This document shows positions 1 to 8,745 of a stretch of 62,843 nt of DNA, one piece after another (within the stretch, counting starts at the first letter, position 1; every line of letters begins with the position of its first letter). The notes below the pieces were generated by a model. It saw only the letters and a program-made list of their open reading frames with translations, was not told the origin of the DNA and did not search any database. This DNA is from Ectothiorhodospiraceae bacterium (lineage in GTDB: Bacteria; Pseudomonadota; Gammaproteobacteria; Nitrococcales; Aquisalimonadaceae). The DNA lies in contig SLCE01000084.1 of the NCBI GenBank assembly GCA_007125985.1, positions 1 to 62,843 on the forward strand, read 5' to 3'. A program made the translations under genes and the position numbers.

Positions 1-232
1 AGGCCAGGGCTTCCTGGGTGAGCGCCTCCCCGGGGTCACCGTCCATCTCCCCCGTCAAGGTCCGCATGACGAGACGTTGCGCGCCGTTTCCCACCCAGAG
101 CCGGACCTGATCCTCACCGACAGGCTCCCGGCCATACTGGTGCAGCATCCTGTCCACCGCATCGGCGATATCCGGCGCGCTATCAATCAGCGTGCCATCC
201 AGATCAAACAGCAGCGTGTTCACGTCGCGCAT
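1..232 (-). CDS. gph: Phosphoglycolate phosphatase, partial
   Basis: Only the first 77 or so residues are in the window; the gene runs off the left edge. The N-terminus contains the HAD-superfamily nucleophile motif FDLDGTLIDS (residues 9-18, with Asp10 and Asp12), followed by a helical cap-type segment. Gph hydrolyses 2-phosphoglycolate in the cytoplasm. The ATG lies 1 base after the rpe stop codon, and the rpe-gph pair is common in proteobacteria, which supports Gph over other HAD phosphatases. The motif and synteny are visible; the substrate is inferred because the C-terminal part is missing. Confidence 0.8.
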   Translation of the reverse strand, partial: MRDVNTLLFDLDGTLIDSAPDIADAVDRMLHQYGREPVGEDQVRLWVGNGAQRLVMRTLTGEMDGDPGEALTQEALA

Positions 233-233
233 C

Positions 234-908
234 TCAGCGCCCCGCCTGAGCCAGTTCGGTGCGCATGGACCGAATGACTTCGGCATAGTCCGGTTTGCCG
301 AAGATGGCGGAGCCGGCGACAAAGGTGTCAGCGCCCGCTTCGGCCACGGCACGGATATTCTCCGCCTTGATGCCGCCGTCCACTTCCAGGCGGATGTCGT
401 ACCCGCTGGCGTCGATCATCGTCCGCGCCTCGCGCAGCTTATCCAGCGTCGCCGGAATAAAGGCCTGGCCGCCGAACCCGGGGTTCACGGACATGAGCAA
501 CACCATGTCCACCTTGTCCATCACGTACTTCAGGTAGCTCAACGGCGTGGCCGGATTGAACACCAGACCGGCCTTGCAGCCCTGGTCACGAATCAGCTGA
601 AGGCTGCGATCGATGTGCTCGCTGGCTTCCGGGTGGAATGTGATCCAGCTGGCGCCCGCGGCGGCGAAATCCGGAATCAGGCGATCTACCGGCTTGACCA
701 TCAGATGCACATCGATGTCGGCGGTAACCCCATGCTTGCGCAAGGCCTCGCAGACCAGTGGGCCAATGGTCAGATTCGGCACGTAATGATTGTCCATCAC
801 GTCGAAGTGCACCATATCCGCCCCGGCCGCGAGCACAGCATCCACCTCTTCTCCCAGGCGGGCGAAGTCGGCGGAAAGAATGGACGGTGCGATGCGAAAG
901 TCTTTCAT
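234..908 (-). CDS. rpe: Ribulose-phosphate 3-epimerase
   Basis: This cytoplasmic TIM-barrel enzyme interconverts ribulose-5-phosphate and xylulose-5-phosphate in the pentose phosphate pathway. The 224-residue product has the usual length and the family motifs: PSILSADF near the N-terminus, [12 protein letters not shown] with metal-binding His and Asp, VNPGFGGQ, and LEVDGGI before the phosphate site. The chosen ATG has GAGG five bases upstream; an in-frame GTG two codons earlier is possible. The stop lies 1 base before the gph start, so the two are probably co-transcribed. Family assignment is secure. Confidence 0.95.
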   Translation of the reverse strand: MKDFRIAPSILSADFARLGEEVDAVLAAGADMVHFDVMDNHYVPNLTIGPLVCEALRKHGVTADIDVHLMVKPVDRLIPDFAAAGASWITFHPEASEHIDRSLQLIRDQGCKAGLVFNPATPLSYLKYVMDKVDMVLLMSVNPGFGGQAFIPATLDKLREARTMIDASGYDIRLEVDGGIKAENIRAVAEAGADTFVAGSAIFGKPDYAEVIRSMRTELAQAGR

Positions 909-968
909 GGCCACCTCATGGTGCAGACAAAGCCGAAACTCTACCGAATGCGTCGTGACAGGGCCAAC

Positions 969-2174
969 TCAGGGGCGGGCCAGGGCAGGCAGGTCCCCGC
1001 GCAAGCCCACCGCGTGCTCCATGATGCGGCGCTTCACCGGTCCGGCCCGATCGGTCAGGGCAAAGCCCAGGTTCCGGGCCAGGCCGCGAACCGGGTCCCG
1101 GTTGCTGAACAACCAGTGAAAACCATCCATGGCCGACTGCATCAACTGATTATCGCCCCGGCGCCAGCGCTCGTAGCGGCGCAGCGTCGCCAGGGCGCCC
1201 GGATCACGGCCGCGACGGACGGCCTGACACAACACTTCCGCCAGACTGGCCGCGTCGAGAAACCCCAGGTTGACGCCCTGCCCCGCCAGGGGATGAATGA
1301 CATGGGCGGCGTCGCCCACCAGCGCGAATCCCGGCGCCACATACCGCTCGGAATGCATGGCGCGCAGCGGAAACGCCGCCCGCGACTCGCTCTCCAGCAC
1401 CTCGCCAAGCACGCCCTCAGACGCGTTCGACAAGGCCGCATGGAACGCCGGCTCATCCATGTCCAGGGTCGCCTCAGCCTCATCCTCCGGCATGGACCAG
1501 ACAATGGAACAGCGACCGTCGGCCAAGGGCAGCAGGGCCAGTGGGCCACCGGCCAGGAAACGCTGGCGCGCCACCAGATCGTGATGGTGCTCGGCGCGAA
1601 CCGTCGCCACCACGCCGCGCTGGCCGTACGCGCGCTGTCGCACGCCGATACCCGCCCAATCCCGCACTAAGGAACGGGCACCATCCGCTCCCACAAGTAG
1701 CCGGGCGCCCAGGCGCCGGCCATCCTCCAGGCGCACGGTGAGGGCTCCGGCATCATCCCGGTTCACCTGTTCGATCGAAGCGGGCGCGAACACAGAGGTT
1801 TCGGTATTGGCCTGCACGGCTTCGAACAGGATCTGTTGTATCAGGCCGTTTTCCACGATATGGCCCAACCAGGCCTCACCCAGATCACGGGCGTGAAACC
1901 GGACGCCGCCACCGGCGTCCCAGGCATGAATGGCTTCGAACGGGCTGATCCGTGCGGACGCCAGCCCGGGCCAGACCCCAAGCCGCTCCAGCAGGCGCTG
2001 GGAGGCCAGGGTGAGCGAGGAGACGCGATTCTGCATCTGCTCAGCCCGCCACGGTGTGGGCAAGCGGGATTCCACCAGCGCCACCCGAAGCCCGCTACCC
2101 CGCAGGGCGAGCACAAAGGCCAACCCCACCATGCCGCCACCGTTGATGATGACATCGAACTGTCGCTCAGCCAT
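969..2174 (-). CDS. ubiI: UbiI-like FAD-dependent ubiquinone hydroxylase
   Basis: This is a 401-residue flavoprotein monooxygenase of the UbiH/UbiF/UbiI family, which hydroxylates the ring of ubiquinone intermediates. It has the Rossmann GGGMVG motif (12-17), the GADGARS motif (162-168) and the FAD-ribityl motif GDAAHVIHPLAGQG (287-300). The start overlaps the end of ubiH by a few bases, so translation is probably coupled. The order pepP-ubiH-this gene matches Escherichia coli pepP-ubiH-ubiI, which favours UbiI (C5 hydroxylase). UbiF or UbiM-like specificity cannot be excluded from sequence alone. Confidence 0.85.
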   Translation of the reverse strand: MAERQFDVIINGGGMVGLAFVLALRGSGLRVALVESRLPTPWRAEQMQNRVSSLTLASQRLLERLGVWPGLASARISPFEAIHAWDAGGGVRFHARDLGEAWLGHIVENGLIQQILFEAVQANTETSVFAPASIEQVNRDDAGALTVRLEDGRRLGARLLVGADGARSLVRDWAGIGVRQRAYGQRGVVATVRAEHHHDLVARQRFLAGGPLALLPLADGRCSIVWSMPEDEAEATLDMDEPAFHAALSNASEGVLGEVLESESRAAFPLRAMHSERYVAPGFALVGDAAHVIHPLAGQGVNLGFLDAASLAEVLCQAVRRGRDPGALATLRRYERWRRGDNQLMQSAMDGFHWLFSNRDPVRGLARNLGFALTDRAGPVKRRIMEHAVGLRGDLPALARP

Positions 2175-3417
2175 GCACCACGTCCTCATCGGCGGTCAAG
2201 GGCAGGCCACGCGCCAGACGCGGCAACGGCACACCACGCCCCATGGCCTGGTACATCAGCGCCCGGCGCAGTTCCGGCATCACGCCCAGCATCGACAAAC
2301 CAAGGTTTCGGCCCAGGGTCAGCCCCGGCAGTCGGTTGGAAAACAGACGGACCAGGCCATCGGTAAATCCGACCACACGGCGATAGTCCGGGGTCCGGGC
2401 ACGGAGGTAGCTATCCAACAGGCGGGCATCGCCTGGATCCTGTCCCGCCACGACGGCCCGGTGCAGGTGCTCCGCCAGTTCAGCCACATCACGCAGCGCG
2501 AGATTGAACCCCTGCCCTGCCACAGGGTGCAGCGTATGGGCCGCATTGCCCACCATCACGACACGACCGCTTCGACGGGCGTCGCTGCGTACCAGGTGCA
2601 ACGGATAGCAGGCACGTTCGCCCACCCGCAACAAGCGCCCCAGCCGGTAACCGAAGGCCTGCTGCAGTCGCTGCAGGAAACCGGCGTCGTCCAGCGCCAT
2701 GAGCTGCCGGGCCCGGGATTGATGGACAGTCCATACCAGGGACAGATGCCCGCCCGGCAGGGGGAGCAACGCCAGCGGACCTTCGCGGGTGAAACGCTCA
2801 AAGGCGCGGCCGAGATGATCCTGATCCGGCGTCACATTGGCGATGATGCCCACCTGGCCGTAGTCGGTTTCCCGCACCCCCAGACCCAGTTGCTCCCGCA
2901 CCGGCGACCGTGTGCCGTCCGCGGCCACGACCAGCCGCGCCTCCACCATCTCCGCGCCCTGTTCACCTTCGATGGTGACGCGGACACGATCTCCCACATC
3001 CTCCAGCGCGACCACCCGTGCCGGGCAGTACTGGCGCAGGACAGGCTGCCCGGCCAAACGTGAATGCAAAGCCTGACCCAGCACACGGTTCGGCACCACA
3101 TGGCCCAGCGCATCCAGCCCTTCGCTCCGGGCGTCGAGCCGCGCGATGCCGAATTGTCCCTGATCGGATACATGAATGTGTGTGATGGCGGCGGCGCCGG
3201 CGGCAATGGCATCCCAGCAGCCCAGTGCCTGGAAGACCCGACGCGACGTGGGAGCGAGCGCGGTGCTGCGGTCATCGTAACTGGGCTGCTCCGCAGCCCG
3301 CGGCACCACCGCCTCGACCATCGCCAGCCTGATCGGACTGCCGGCCAGCGCCAAGGCGAGGCTGGCGCCGACCATGCCGCCACCCACGATGAGCACATCC
3401 GCACCGGGTTCGCGCAT
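2167..3417 (-). CDS. ubiH: 2-octaprenyl-6-methoxyphenol hydroxylase UbiH
   Basis: This is a 416-residue flavoprotein monooxygenase of ubiquinone biosynthesis. It has the dinucleotide-binding GGGMVG motif at 12-17, an AADGTRSPVR motif in the middle, and GNAAHTLHPVAGQGFNL near residue 300. The GN form of that last motif, in place of GD, is typical of UbiH and separates it from the adjacent UbiI-like paralogue. It starts 3 bases after the pepP stop and overlaps the start of ubiI, so it is an internal gene of the ygfB-pepP-ubiH-ubiI operon. O2 and a flavin are the expected cofactors. Confidence 0.92.
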   Translation of the reverse strand: MREPGADVLIVGGGMVGASLALALAGSPIRLAMVEAVVPRAAEQPSYDDRSTALAPTSRRVFQALGCWDAIAAGAAAITHIHVSDQGQFGIARLDARSEGLDALGHVVPNRVLGQALHSRLAGQPVLRQYCPARVVALEDVGDRVRVTIEGEQGAEMVEARLVVAADGTRSPVREQLGLGVRETDYGQVGIIANVTPDQDHLGRAFERFTREGPLALLPLPGGHLSLVWTVHQSRARQLMALDDAGFLQRLQQAFGYRLGRLLRVGERACYPLHLVRSDARRSGRVVMVGNAAHTLHPVAGQGFNLALRDVAELAEHLHRAVVAGQDPGDARLLDSYLRARTPDYRRVVGFTDGLVRLFSNRLPGLTLGRNLGLSMLGVMPELRRALMYQAMGRGVPLPRLARGLPLTADEDVVHG

Positions 3418-3420
3418 GCT

Positions 3421-4725
3421 TCAGCTCCGCATCAGGGCTTCGATCTCTTCCGGCTCCTTGGGAGCACCCGTGCTCAGCACATCCGGGCCATCACGCCCCA
3501 CGGCCACGTCATCCTCGATGCGGATGCCGATGTTGTGCCATCGCGGATCAACATCCGGGATGGTGTCCGGGATGTACAGGCCAGGCTCCACCGTCAGCAC
3601 CATGCCCGGCTCCAGCTCCCGCCAGTGCCCGTCCACCCGGTAATCCCCCACATCGTGCACGTCCATGCCCAGCCAATGGCCCGTGCGATGCATGTAAAAC
3701 GGCCGGTAGGCTTCGGCCTCGATCAAGTCGTCCACAGCCCCTTGGAGCAAACCAAGATCCACCAAGCCCTGAGTCAGTACACGCAGGGCCGCCTCATGCG
3801 GCATGTTCCAGTGATTACCCATGCGTACCGCATCAATGGCTGCGTACTGGGCTTCCAGCACAATGTCATAGACGGCGCGCTGCTCGGGCGTGAAACGGCC
3901 ATTCACCGGGAAGGTGCGGGTGATGTCAGAAGCGTAGCAATCCAGTTCACAGCCGCAGTCGATGAGCAGCAGATCGCCGTCGCGCAGCGGCGCGGAGTTC
4001 TCAATGTAGTGCAGGATACAGCCGTTCCGCCCACCGCCCACGATGGGGGGGTAGGCGTGCTCGCCATTATGACGCCGGTACAGATAGGTGAACTCCGCCT
4101 CAATTTCATACTCGTGCATGTCCGGGCGACAGACCTCCATCGCCCGGCGATGCGCCGCCGCGGAGATCTGGGCAGCCTCCCGCATGCGTTTGAGCTCGGC
4201 CGCACTCTTGATCAGTCGCATCTCATGCAGCAGGTGCTCCAGCGAGACGTACTCGCCCGGCGCACGGGCGCCGGTACGGCTGCGCGCCCGGATCTGATTC
4301 ACCCAACCGAACAGGGCCTGATCAAACTCCTGATGCACACCCACCATGCAGAACACCTTGTCCCGCCCTTCCAGCAACCCGGGCAGGATTTCATCAATGT
4401 CATCGATCGGGAAGGCATCATCGGCGCCATAGTGTTCCCGGGCGCCATCCTGGCCGGCTCGTGGTCCGTCCCATTGCTCCCGCTCCGGATCACGGTCGCG
4501 GCAGAACAGAATGTACTCGCCGTGCTCCCGGCCGGGCACCAGCACCATGACGGCCTCCGGCTCGGGGAAGCCCGTCAGATACTGGAAGTCACTGTCCTGG
4601 CGATACGGGAACAGGACATCGCGGTTCCGCACCTGCTCCGGGGCGGCGGCAAGCACCGCCACGCCGTGCTCGCCCATCATATTCATCAGCTCACGCCGGC
4701 GACGCCGGTACTCATCCATCTGCAT
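3421..4725 (-). CDS. pepP: Xaa-Pro aminopeptidase PepP
   Basis: This cytoplasmic M24B metallopeptidase removes N-terminal residues before proline. The 434-residue product has the creatinase-like N-domain and a pita-bread catalytic domain. The five metal ligands of the E. coli enzyme can be placed at Asp256, Asp267 (SDITRTFPVNG), His350 (GHWLGMDVHDVG), Glu380 (VEPGLYIP) and Glu404 (RIEDD). GGAGG lies four bases before the first ATG; a second ATG two codons later is also within range. It sits between ygfB and ubiH, as in E. coli. Confidence 0.95.
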   Translation of the reverse strand: MQMDEYRRRRRELMNMMGEHGVAVLAAAPEQVRNRDVLFPYRQDSDFQYLTGFPEPEAVMVLVPGREHGEYILFCRDRDPEREQWDGPRAGQDGAREHYGADDAFPIDDIDEILPGLLEGRDKVFCMVGVHQEFDQALFGWVNQIRARSRTGARAPGEYVSLEHLLHEMRLIKSAAELKRMREAAQISAAAHRRAMEVCRPDMHEYEIEAEFTYLYRRHNGEHAYPPIVGGGRNGCILHYIENSAPLRDGDLLLIDCGCELDCYASDITRTFPVNGRFTPEQRAVYDIVLEAQYAAIDAVRMGNHWNMPHEAALRVLTQGLVDLGLLQGAVDDLIEAEAYRPFYMHRTGHWLGMDVHDVGDYRVDGHWRELEPGMVLTVEPGLYIPDTIPDVDPRWHNIGIRIEDDVAVGRDGPDVLSTGAPKEPEEIEALMRS

Positions 4726-4776
4726 GCGTCCTCCGCCACGGGGAAGGAAGCCGGCCCGGCCGACTCCGGTTGTCTA

Positions 4777-5367
4777 TCAGTGCAGCGTACGACCGCCGGA
4801 ATCCGGCGCTTTGAGGTCCACGGGCTGCTCGCGTTTCACCGGACGCAGCTGTTCGCGCACCAGCAGCACGGCCACGCGCAGGAACTCCACCACTTCCTCG
4901 TATGCGGCGCGATCGGTCTCCGCGGCGGCCTCACTGTCCACCCGCGCGATTTCGGATAGGGTGTTGAGCGCCTCCAGCACGTCCTCAGGCAGATCCGCAT
5001 CCGAACCGGAACGTACGTTGCCAAGCCCGTACAGGTAGCCCCCGGCCCAGGTTCCCAGCGCCTCGGCCAGCAACGGCACATCAGTTTCATCCGCCGGCAG
5101 CATCAGGCGGAAGTCCAGATTGGAATCTTCCAGCCCTGCGAGGGTTCCCTGATACGTGCCCGCGAGCAGCTCCAGACAGCGGCGCGCCGGTTCCCCCTTC
5201 GGCTCGGTGCCGTCCAGCACCTGGGCGATCCAGGCGGCGGGGCCCACGTCCCCGGTGGCGCTGAGCATACCGCACAGCATACCCTGCGCCTCGGCCGCAC
5301 CCATGGCGGCGCCGACATCCCGCAGCGCCTGTTCCAGTGCGTCAAAATCCGGCAGTTCGCCTTTCAT
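4777..5367 (-). CDS. ygfB: YgfB-like UPF0149 family protein
   Basis: This is a 196-residue all-helical acidic protein of the UPF0149/YgfB family. The visible family signature includes an N-terminal LEQALRD-type helix, GMLCGMLSATG (near 30-40) and WAGGYLYGLG in the centre. Its biochemical function is not firmly known. In Pseudomonas, YgfB has been linked to regulation of the ampDh3 amidase and beta-lactam resistance. It is the first gene of the minus-strand pepP-ubiH-ubiI operon and faces the zapA group across 228 bases. Family and synteny are clear; the role here is not. Confidence 0.9.
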   Translation of the reverse strand: MKGELPDFDALEQALRDVGAAMGAAEAQGMLCGMLSATGDVGPAAWIAQVLDGTEPKGEPARRCLELLAGTYQGTLAGLEDSNLDFRLMLPADETDVPLLAEALGTWAGGYLYGLGNVRSGSDADLPEDVLEALNTLSEIARVDSEAAAETDRAAYEEVVEFLRVAVLLVREQLRPVKREQPVDLKAPDSGGRTLH

Positions 5368-5595
5368 TCCACCCTCTTGTCCGCCACCTGTTCGCCCTTT
5401 GCCAGGCGACGCTTACTTCCCGCCGCAAAACCGTTATCCTACCATTTCTGATTTACTGGAAAACGCAGCCTGCGGTAGCGTGGCGCTGTATCCGGCGCAA
5501 ACCGGCCACTGGCCGGCCAGGCACCCGGTCAGGCCCGAGAGCTAAAGAAGAACCGGAGGCGGACGGAACAGGCGCCGCAGGACAGGGGACGGGAC

Positions 5596-5823
5596 ATGGA
5601 CAGCGACCGAGTCATTCGACTGACCGAAGAGCTGCAGCGGCTTGAACACCGCCTGGATCAACTCGTCCAGCGGGCCGCACGCCTTGAGGAAGAGAACCGC
5701 GTGCTACGCCAGTCACAGGAAGCATTGAACGCGGAACGCGCCTCGCTACTGGAGAAAAACGAACTGGCCCGTTCCCGCATTGAGGCCATGATCAGCCGCC
5801 TTAAGGCAATGGAGCAGCACTGA
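5596..5823 (+). CDS. ZapB-like small coiled-coil protein (TIGR02449-type)
   Basis: The 75-residue product is almost entirely heptad-patterned coiled coil, with Leu, Ile and Val at regular spacing and many Glu, Arg and Gln residues. It resembles the short TIGR02449/ZapB-like proteins found directly upstream of zapA in Pseudomonas and relatives. Its stop codon overlaps the zapA ATG by one base (TGATG), indicating translational coupling. A role in Z-ring assembly with ZapA is inferred from context and fold, not shown by a catalytic motif. Confidence 0.8.
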   Translation: MDSDRVIRLTEELQRLEHRLDQLVQRAARLEEENRVLRQSQEALNAERASLLEKNELARSRIEAMISRLKAMEQH

Positions 5824-6152
5824 TGAAGCCTGCCATGGAACCCGTCAAGGTCACGATCCTGGACAAGGAATATCTGATTGCCTGCCCCGAGGATGAAAAG
5901 GACGGCCTGCTGCGCTCGGCCAGCATGCTGCACCGGCGCATGCGCGAGATCCGGGACAGCGGCAAGGTGGTGGGTGCCGACCGCATCGCCGTCATGGCGG
6001 CACTGAACCTGGCCCACGAACTGCTGCGCAATGATGAAGCAAGCGGCCAGCTGGCCGGCTCCCTGGAGCAGCGCCTGGATGCCATGCATCGCCGACTGGA
6101 CACGGTGCTGCCCGGCGGCAACGGGCACAAGCCCGGCGGGGCTGACCAATAA
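5823..6152 (+). CDS. zapA: Cell division protein ZapA
   Basis: This 109-residue protein has the ZapA fold. The N-terminal part (VKVTILDKEYLIACPEDE) forms the globular domain, and a long C-terminal helix contains the family core DRIAVMAALNLAHELLR. ZapA binds FtsZ and promotes bundling of Z-ring filaments at midcell. It overlaps the upstream coiled-coil gene by one base. The 6S RNA gene and fau follow, the same order as zapA-ssrS-fau in E. coli and Pseudomonas. An ATG at 5835 is an alternative start. Confidence 0.93.
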   Translation: MKPAMEPVKVTILDKEYLIACPEDEKDGLLRSASMLHRRMREIRDSGKVVGADRIAVMAALNLAHELLRNDEASGQLAGSLEQRLDAMHRRLDTVLPGGNGHKPGGADQ

Positions 6153-6235
6153 CAGGCCGGCAAGGAGCGACTACGGAGCTGCTTACTCGTGTTCCCCTTG
6201 CAGTCCGGCCTCTTTGCCCCCACCATTGGCTGTGT

Positions 6236-6426
6236 GACATCCCCTGCGGCGTTCGAGAGCGGGTACTGCAATCCTTGACCCTCAATGATATCGCCTGGGG
6301 ACATGGTGTGGCAGCGACCGGTGTGCATGTCCGTCACGAACGGAAAGCCTAAGGCGCTGCTCTCCGTCCCCACCTGAACCTTAGGGTTCAAGGGGCGACA
6401 CCCGTACGGCGCAGGCGGGGGATGTC
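6236..6426 (+). ncRNA. ssrS: 6S RNA (regulator of RNA polymerase)
   Basis: This roughly 190-base non-coding stretch between zapA and fau has the 6S RNA layout. The ends close in a terminal stem: GACATCCCC at 6236-6244 pairs with GGGGATGTC at 6418-6426. The 3' part holds the diagnostic segment ACCTGAACCTTAGGGTTCAAGG (first base near 6372), matching the E. coli region CCTTGAACCAAGGGTTCAAGG. GAGAGCGGG near the 5' end and GGAAAGCCTAAGGC near 6340 also resemble E. coli 6S. 6S RNA mimics an open promoter and sequesters sigma-70 RNA polymerase in stationary phase. Ends are estimated from pairing only. Confidence 0.88.
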
Positions 6427-6461
6427 CTTCTCTTTCCGACCGATGGCATGCATCACCCTGG

Positions 6462-7046
6462 ATGGATCAACGCAACGCACTGCGCCAGCAACTCCGCGCG
6501 CGCCGGCGGGAACTGTCCCCCCGCCAGCAACGGCGGGCAGCGGAACGGCTGGCCAAGGCATTGGAATGCTGGCGCCCGTTTCAGCAGGCGCAGCGGGTGG
6601 CCGTGTATCTACCCAACGACGGCGAACTGGACCCTGGACTGCTGACCCGGACCTGCTGGGCCTCGGGCAAGCAGGTGTACCTGCCGGCGCTGCGCGGCTT
6701 CGGACCGCCATTGCTGTGGTTTCTCCCTTACCATCCGGGTCAGCGCCTGCAAGCCAATCGCTTCGGCATCCCGGAACCCTGGCCGCAAACCCGACCGGCC
6801 CGCCCCCGCCAGCTGGACATGGTGCTCACGCCCCTGGTGGGATTTGACGCCACGGGCAACCGGCTGGGCATGGGCGGAGGGTTCTACGACCGCAGCTTCG
6901 CCTTCCTCAACCGGCATCCACGCTGGCGTCGCCCGGCATTGGTCGGCGTGGCCCACGCCTTTCAGCAGGTCCCGGCGCTGCCAGCCCAGCCCTGGGACGT
7001 TCCCCTGATCGCAGTGGCCACCGACCGGGGCCTGCTCACCCTCTAA
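6462..7046 (+). CDS. fau: 5-formyltetrahydrofolate cyclo-ligase
   Basis: This cytoplasmic enzyme (also called YgfA, FthC or MTHFS) uses ATP to convert 5-formyl-THF to 5,10-methenyl-THF. The 194-residue protein has a basic N-terminal helix rich in Arg and Gln, the segment VAVYLPNDGELD, and the phosphate-binding motif GMGGGFYDR at 136-144, which is diagnostic for the family. It lies directly downstream of 6S RNA, as in E. coli, where ssrS and ygfA are co-transcribed. Only 35 bases separate the 6S 3' end from the ATG, so a joint transcript is likely. Confidence 0.93.
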   Translation: MDQRNALRQQLRARRRELSPRQQRRAAERLAKALECWRPFQQAQRVAVYLPNDGELDPGLLTRTCWASGKQVYLPALRGFGPPLLWFLPYHPGQRLQANRFGIPEPWPQTRPARPRQLDMVLTPLVGFDATGNRLGMGGGFYDRSFAFLNRHPRWRRPALVGVAHAFQQVPALPAQPWDVPLIAVATDRGLLTL

Positions 7047-7168
7047 ACAAGCACTGATGGATTCCCATGGCGCTCTCGCTTTGCAACGCGTCCGGGGGGC
7101 AAGGCGCGGGTCGCGCGTTTGGAACGGTTTCAGTATGCTACGGGCAACCTTGTGACCCGGAGACGCGC

Positions 7169-7627
7169 ATGCAGTACTGGCTGATGAAGTCCGAGCCGGA
7201 TGTGTTCAGCATCGATGACCTGGCGTCGCGCCCTGACCAGACCGAACCCTGGGACGGGGTGCGCAATTACCAGGCACGGAACATGATGCGTGACCAGATG
7301 AAAGTGGGCGATCAGGTTTTCTTCTACCATTCGAACACCCAGCCTCCAGGCATCGTCGGTATTGCGGAAGTGGTGCGTGAAGGCTATCCGGACCACACGG
7401 CGTTCGATCCGGAGGATCCGCATTACGATCCCAAGAGCGACCCGGACAAGCCGCGCTGGTTCATGGTGGACGTCCGTTTCGTGCGCAAGCTATCGCGGAC
7501 CATCACCCTCGCGGAGCTCAAGGAGCAACCGGAACTGGACGGTCTGCCCCTGATCCGCAAGGGTAATCGCCTGTCGGTGATGCCGGTGGACAAGGCGCAC
7601 TGGGATTTCATCCTGACACTGGAATAG
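7169..7627 (+). CDS. EVE domain-containing protein
   Basis: This 152-residue protein consists of one EVE (PUA-like) domain. It opens with the hallmark MQYWLMKSEPDVFSIDDL and continues with WDGVRNYQARN, GDQVFFYHSN and the C-terminal RLSVMPVDKAHWDFIL. EVE domains bind modified bases in RNA or DNA, but the ligand of this housekeeping group is not established. The ATG at 7169 is preceded by GGAG with seven-base spacing and matches the conserved N-terminus; the reading frame extends upstream without support. The position after fau is conserved in Pseudomonas. Confidence 0.9.
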   Translation: MQYWLMKSEPDVFSIDDLASRPDQTEPWDGVRNYQARNMMRDQMKVGDQVFFYHSNTQPPGIVGIAEVVREGYPDHTAFDPEDPHYDPKSDPDKPRWFMVDVRFVRKLSRTITLAELKEQPELDGLPLIRKGNRLSVMPVDKAHWDFILTLE

Positions 7628-7675
7628 GCCGCCGGCCGCCAGACACATCAACCCGGTCGTGTAGGACGACGATTC

Positions 7676-8617
7676 ATGCCTTCGGAACATGGGCTTCGCG
7701 CCACTGATCACCGCATTCTGCTCCTTCCCGCAGTCATTCTGGCGCTCCTTGTCGGACTGCAGCAGGGCTGGCGTGTGCTCGAACCCTTGAATGCGAACAG
7801 CACAACCAATGGCCGTTCGGAAGCGGACGTGACGCTGCAACCGGTCAGCGGGCAAAGTGCTGAGCAGATTCTTGCGCGGTTTGAATCCACCGGCTACACC
7901 TGGCCTCCGGAGGAGGCTGTACCGACGCTGGCGGTACAGCAGTTCCCGGATGACATCGGCGAACTGGCCGTGGACGAGCGCAAGGCACTGTTCTTCCAGA
8001 GCCTGCTTCCATTGCTGCTGGTGGAAAACGCGCGACTGCGCCACAAGCGTGGCCGCCTGCAGGAACTGTTTGCCGGCGGGAGCCTGGAACTGGACGGGCC
8101 TGCCTGGCAATTCGTGGCAGAGCTGCTCTACCGCTACCAGCTCAGCGGCGACCCCAACGATCCACAGACGCGGCGGGAACTGCTGCGGCGCGTGGATGAA
8201 ATCCCGATCGACATGGCGCTGGCGCAGGCCGCCAACGAGAGCGGCTGGGGCACATCCCGTTTCGCCCAGGAGGCCAACAACCTGTTCGGCGTCTGGACCT
8301 GGGATGCGGATCAGGGCATGGTGCCGGAGAACCGGCCGGAGGGAGCATCGCATTATGTGCGCGTGTTCCCGGATTTACACGCTTCGGTGCGTAATTATGT
8401 GTATACGCTCAATGTCGGCGACGCCTACCAGGAGCTGCGCCTGCTCCGGGAGCAACGACGCCAGGAAGGACGACCGTTGCACGGGCTGGAGCTGGCCCAA
8501 GGCCTGAGCCGTTACTCCCAACGCGGCGTAGCCTACGTGGAAGAGGTTCAGAGCATGATCCGGACCAACAGGCTGGGTGAATTGACGACCCTGGAACTGC
8601 AGCCAAACAGCGAATGA
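7676..8617 (+). CDS. Bax-like glucosaminidase (GH73 family)
   Basis: The 313-residue protein has an N-terminal membrane anchor (about 13-32) followed by a periplasmic region. The C-terminal domain (about 170-300) matches the Bax/FlgJ-type endo-beta-N-acetylglucosaminidase fold, with ALAQAANESGWGTSRFAQ carrying the likely catalytic Glu188 and then NNLFGVWTW. This group cleaves the glycan strand of peptidoglycan. Another peptidoglycan hydrolase gene (M23) follows in the same direction, behind its own promoter-like signal. The exact cleavage site and role (growth, pili or envelope remodelling) are not visible. Confidence 0.85.
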   Translation: MPSEHGLRATDHRILLLPAVILALLVGLQQGWRVLEPLNANSTTNGRSEADVTLQPVSGQSAEQILARFESTGYTWPPEEAVPTLAVQQFPDDIGELAVDERKALFFQSLLPLLLVENARLRHKRGRLQELFAGGSLELDGPAWQFVAELLYRYQLSGDPNDPQTRRELLRRVDEIPIDMALAQAANESGWGTSRFAQEANNLFGVWTWDADQGMVPENRPEGASHYVRVFPDLHASVRNYVYTLNVGDAYQELRLLREQRRQEGRPLHGLELAQGLSRYSQRGVAYVEEVQSMIRTNRLGELTTLELQPNSE

Positions 8618-8664
8618 TTTGTCGTCAAAGCCCAACAATCCCGAGAGCTTATGGGCACTTTTTA

Positions 8665-8692
8665 CTTGAGCGTTGAAGGCGACTGATATACT
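8665..8692 (+). promoter_or_regulatory. Candidate extended -10 promoter for the M23 peptidase gene
   Basis: TATACT at 8687-8692 is preceded by TG at 8684-8685, giving an extended -10 element. CTTGAG or TTGAGC at 8665-8671 could serve as -35 with a short spacer of 15-16 bases. The element lies 54 bases before the M23 peptidase ATG. It is a sequence match only. Confidence 0.5.
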
Positions 8693-8745
8693 GTTTCGCG
8701 AATGTGCGGGCGCGACGCCCGCCGCCATACTCAACGCCTCGCAGA

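Noticed and set aside
192-1670. Long plus-strand open frame opposite rpe and ubiI
   Set aside because: It is the antisense shadow of clearly homologous minus-strand genes; the high GC content keeps the frame open.
8630-8663. Possible terminator after the Bax-like gene (GCCCA/TGGGC with T run)
   Set aside because: The stem is only 5 bp with a 17-base loop, and the T run overlaps the -35 of the next promoter.
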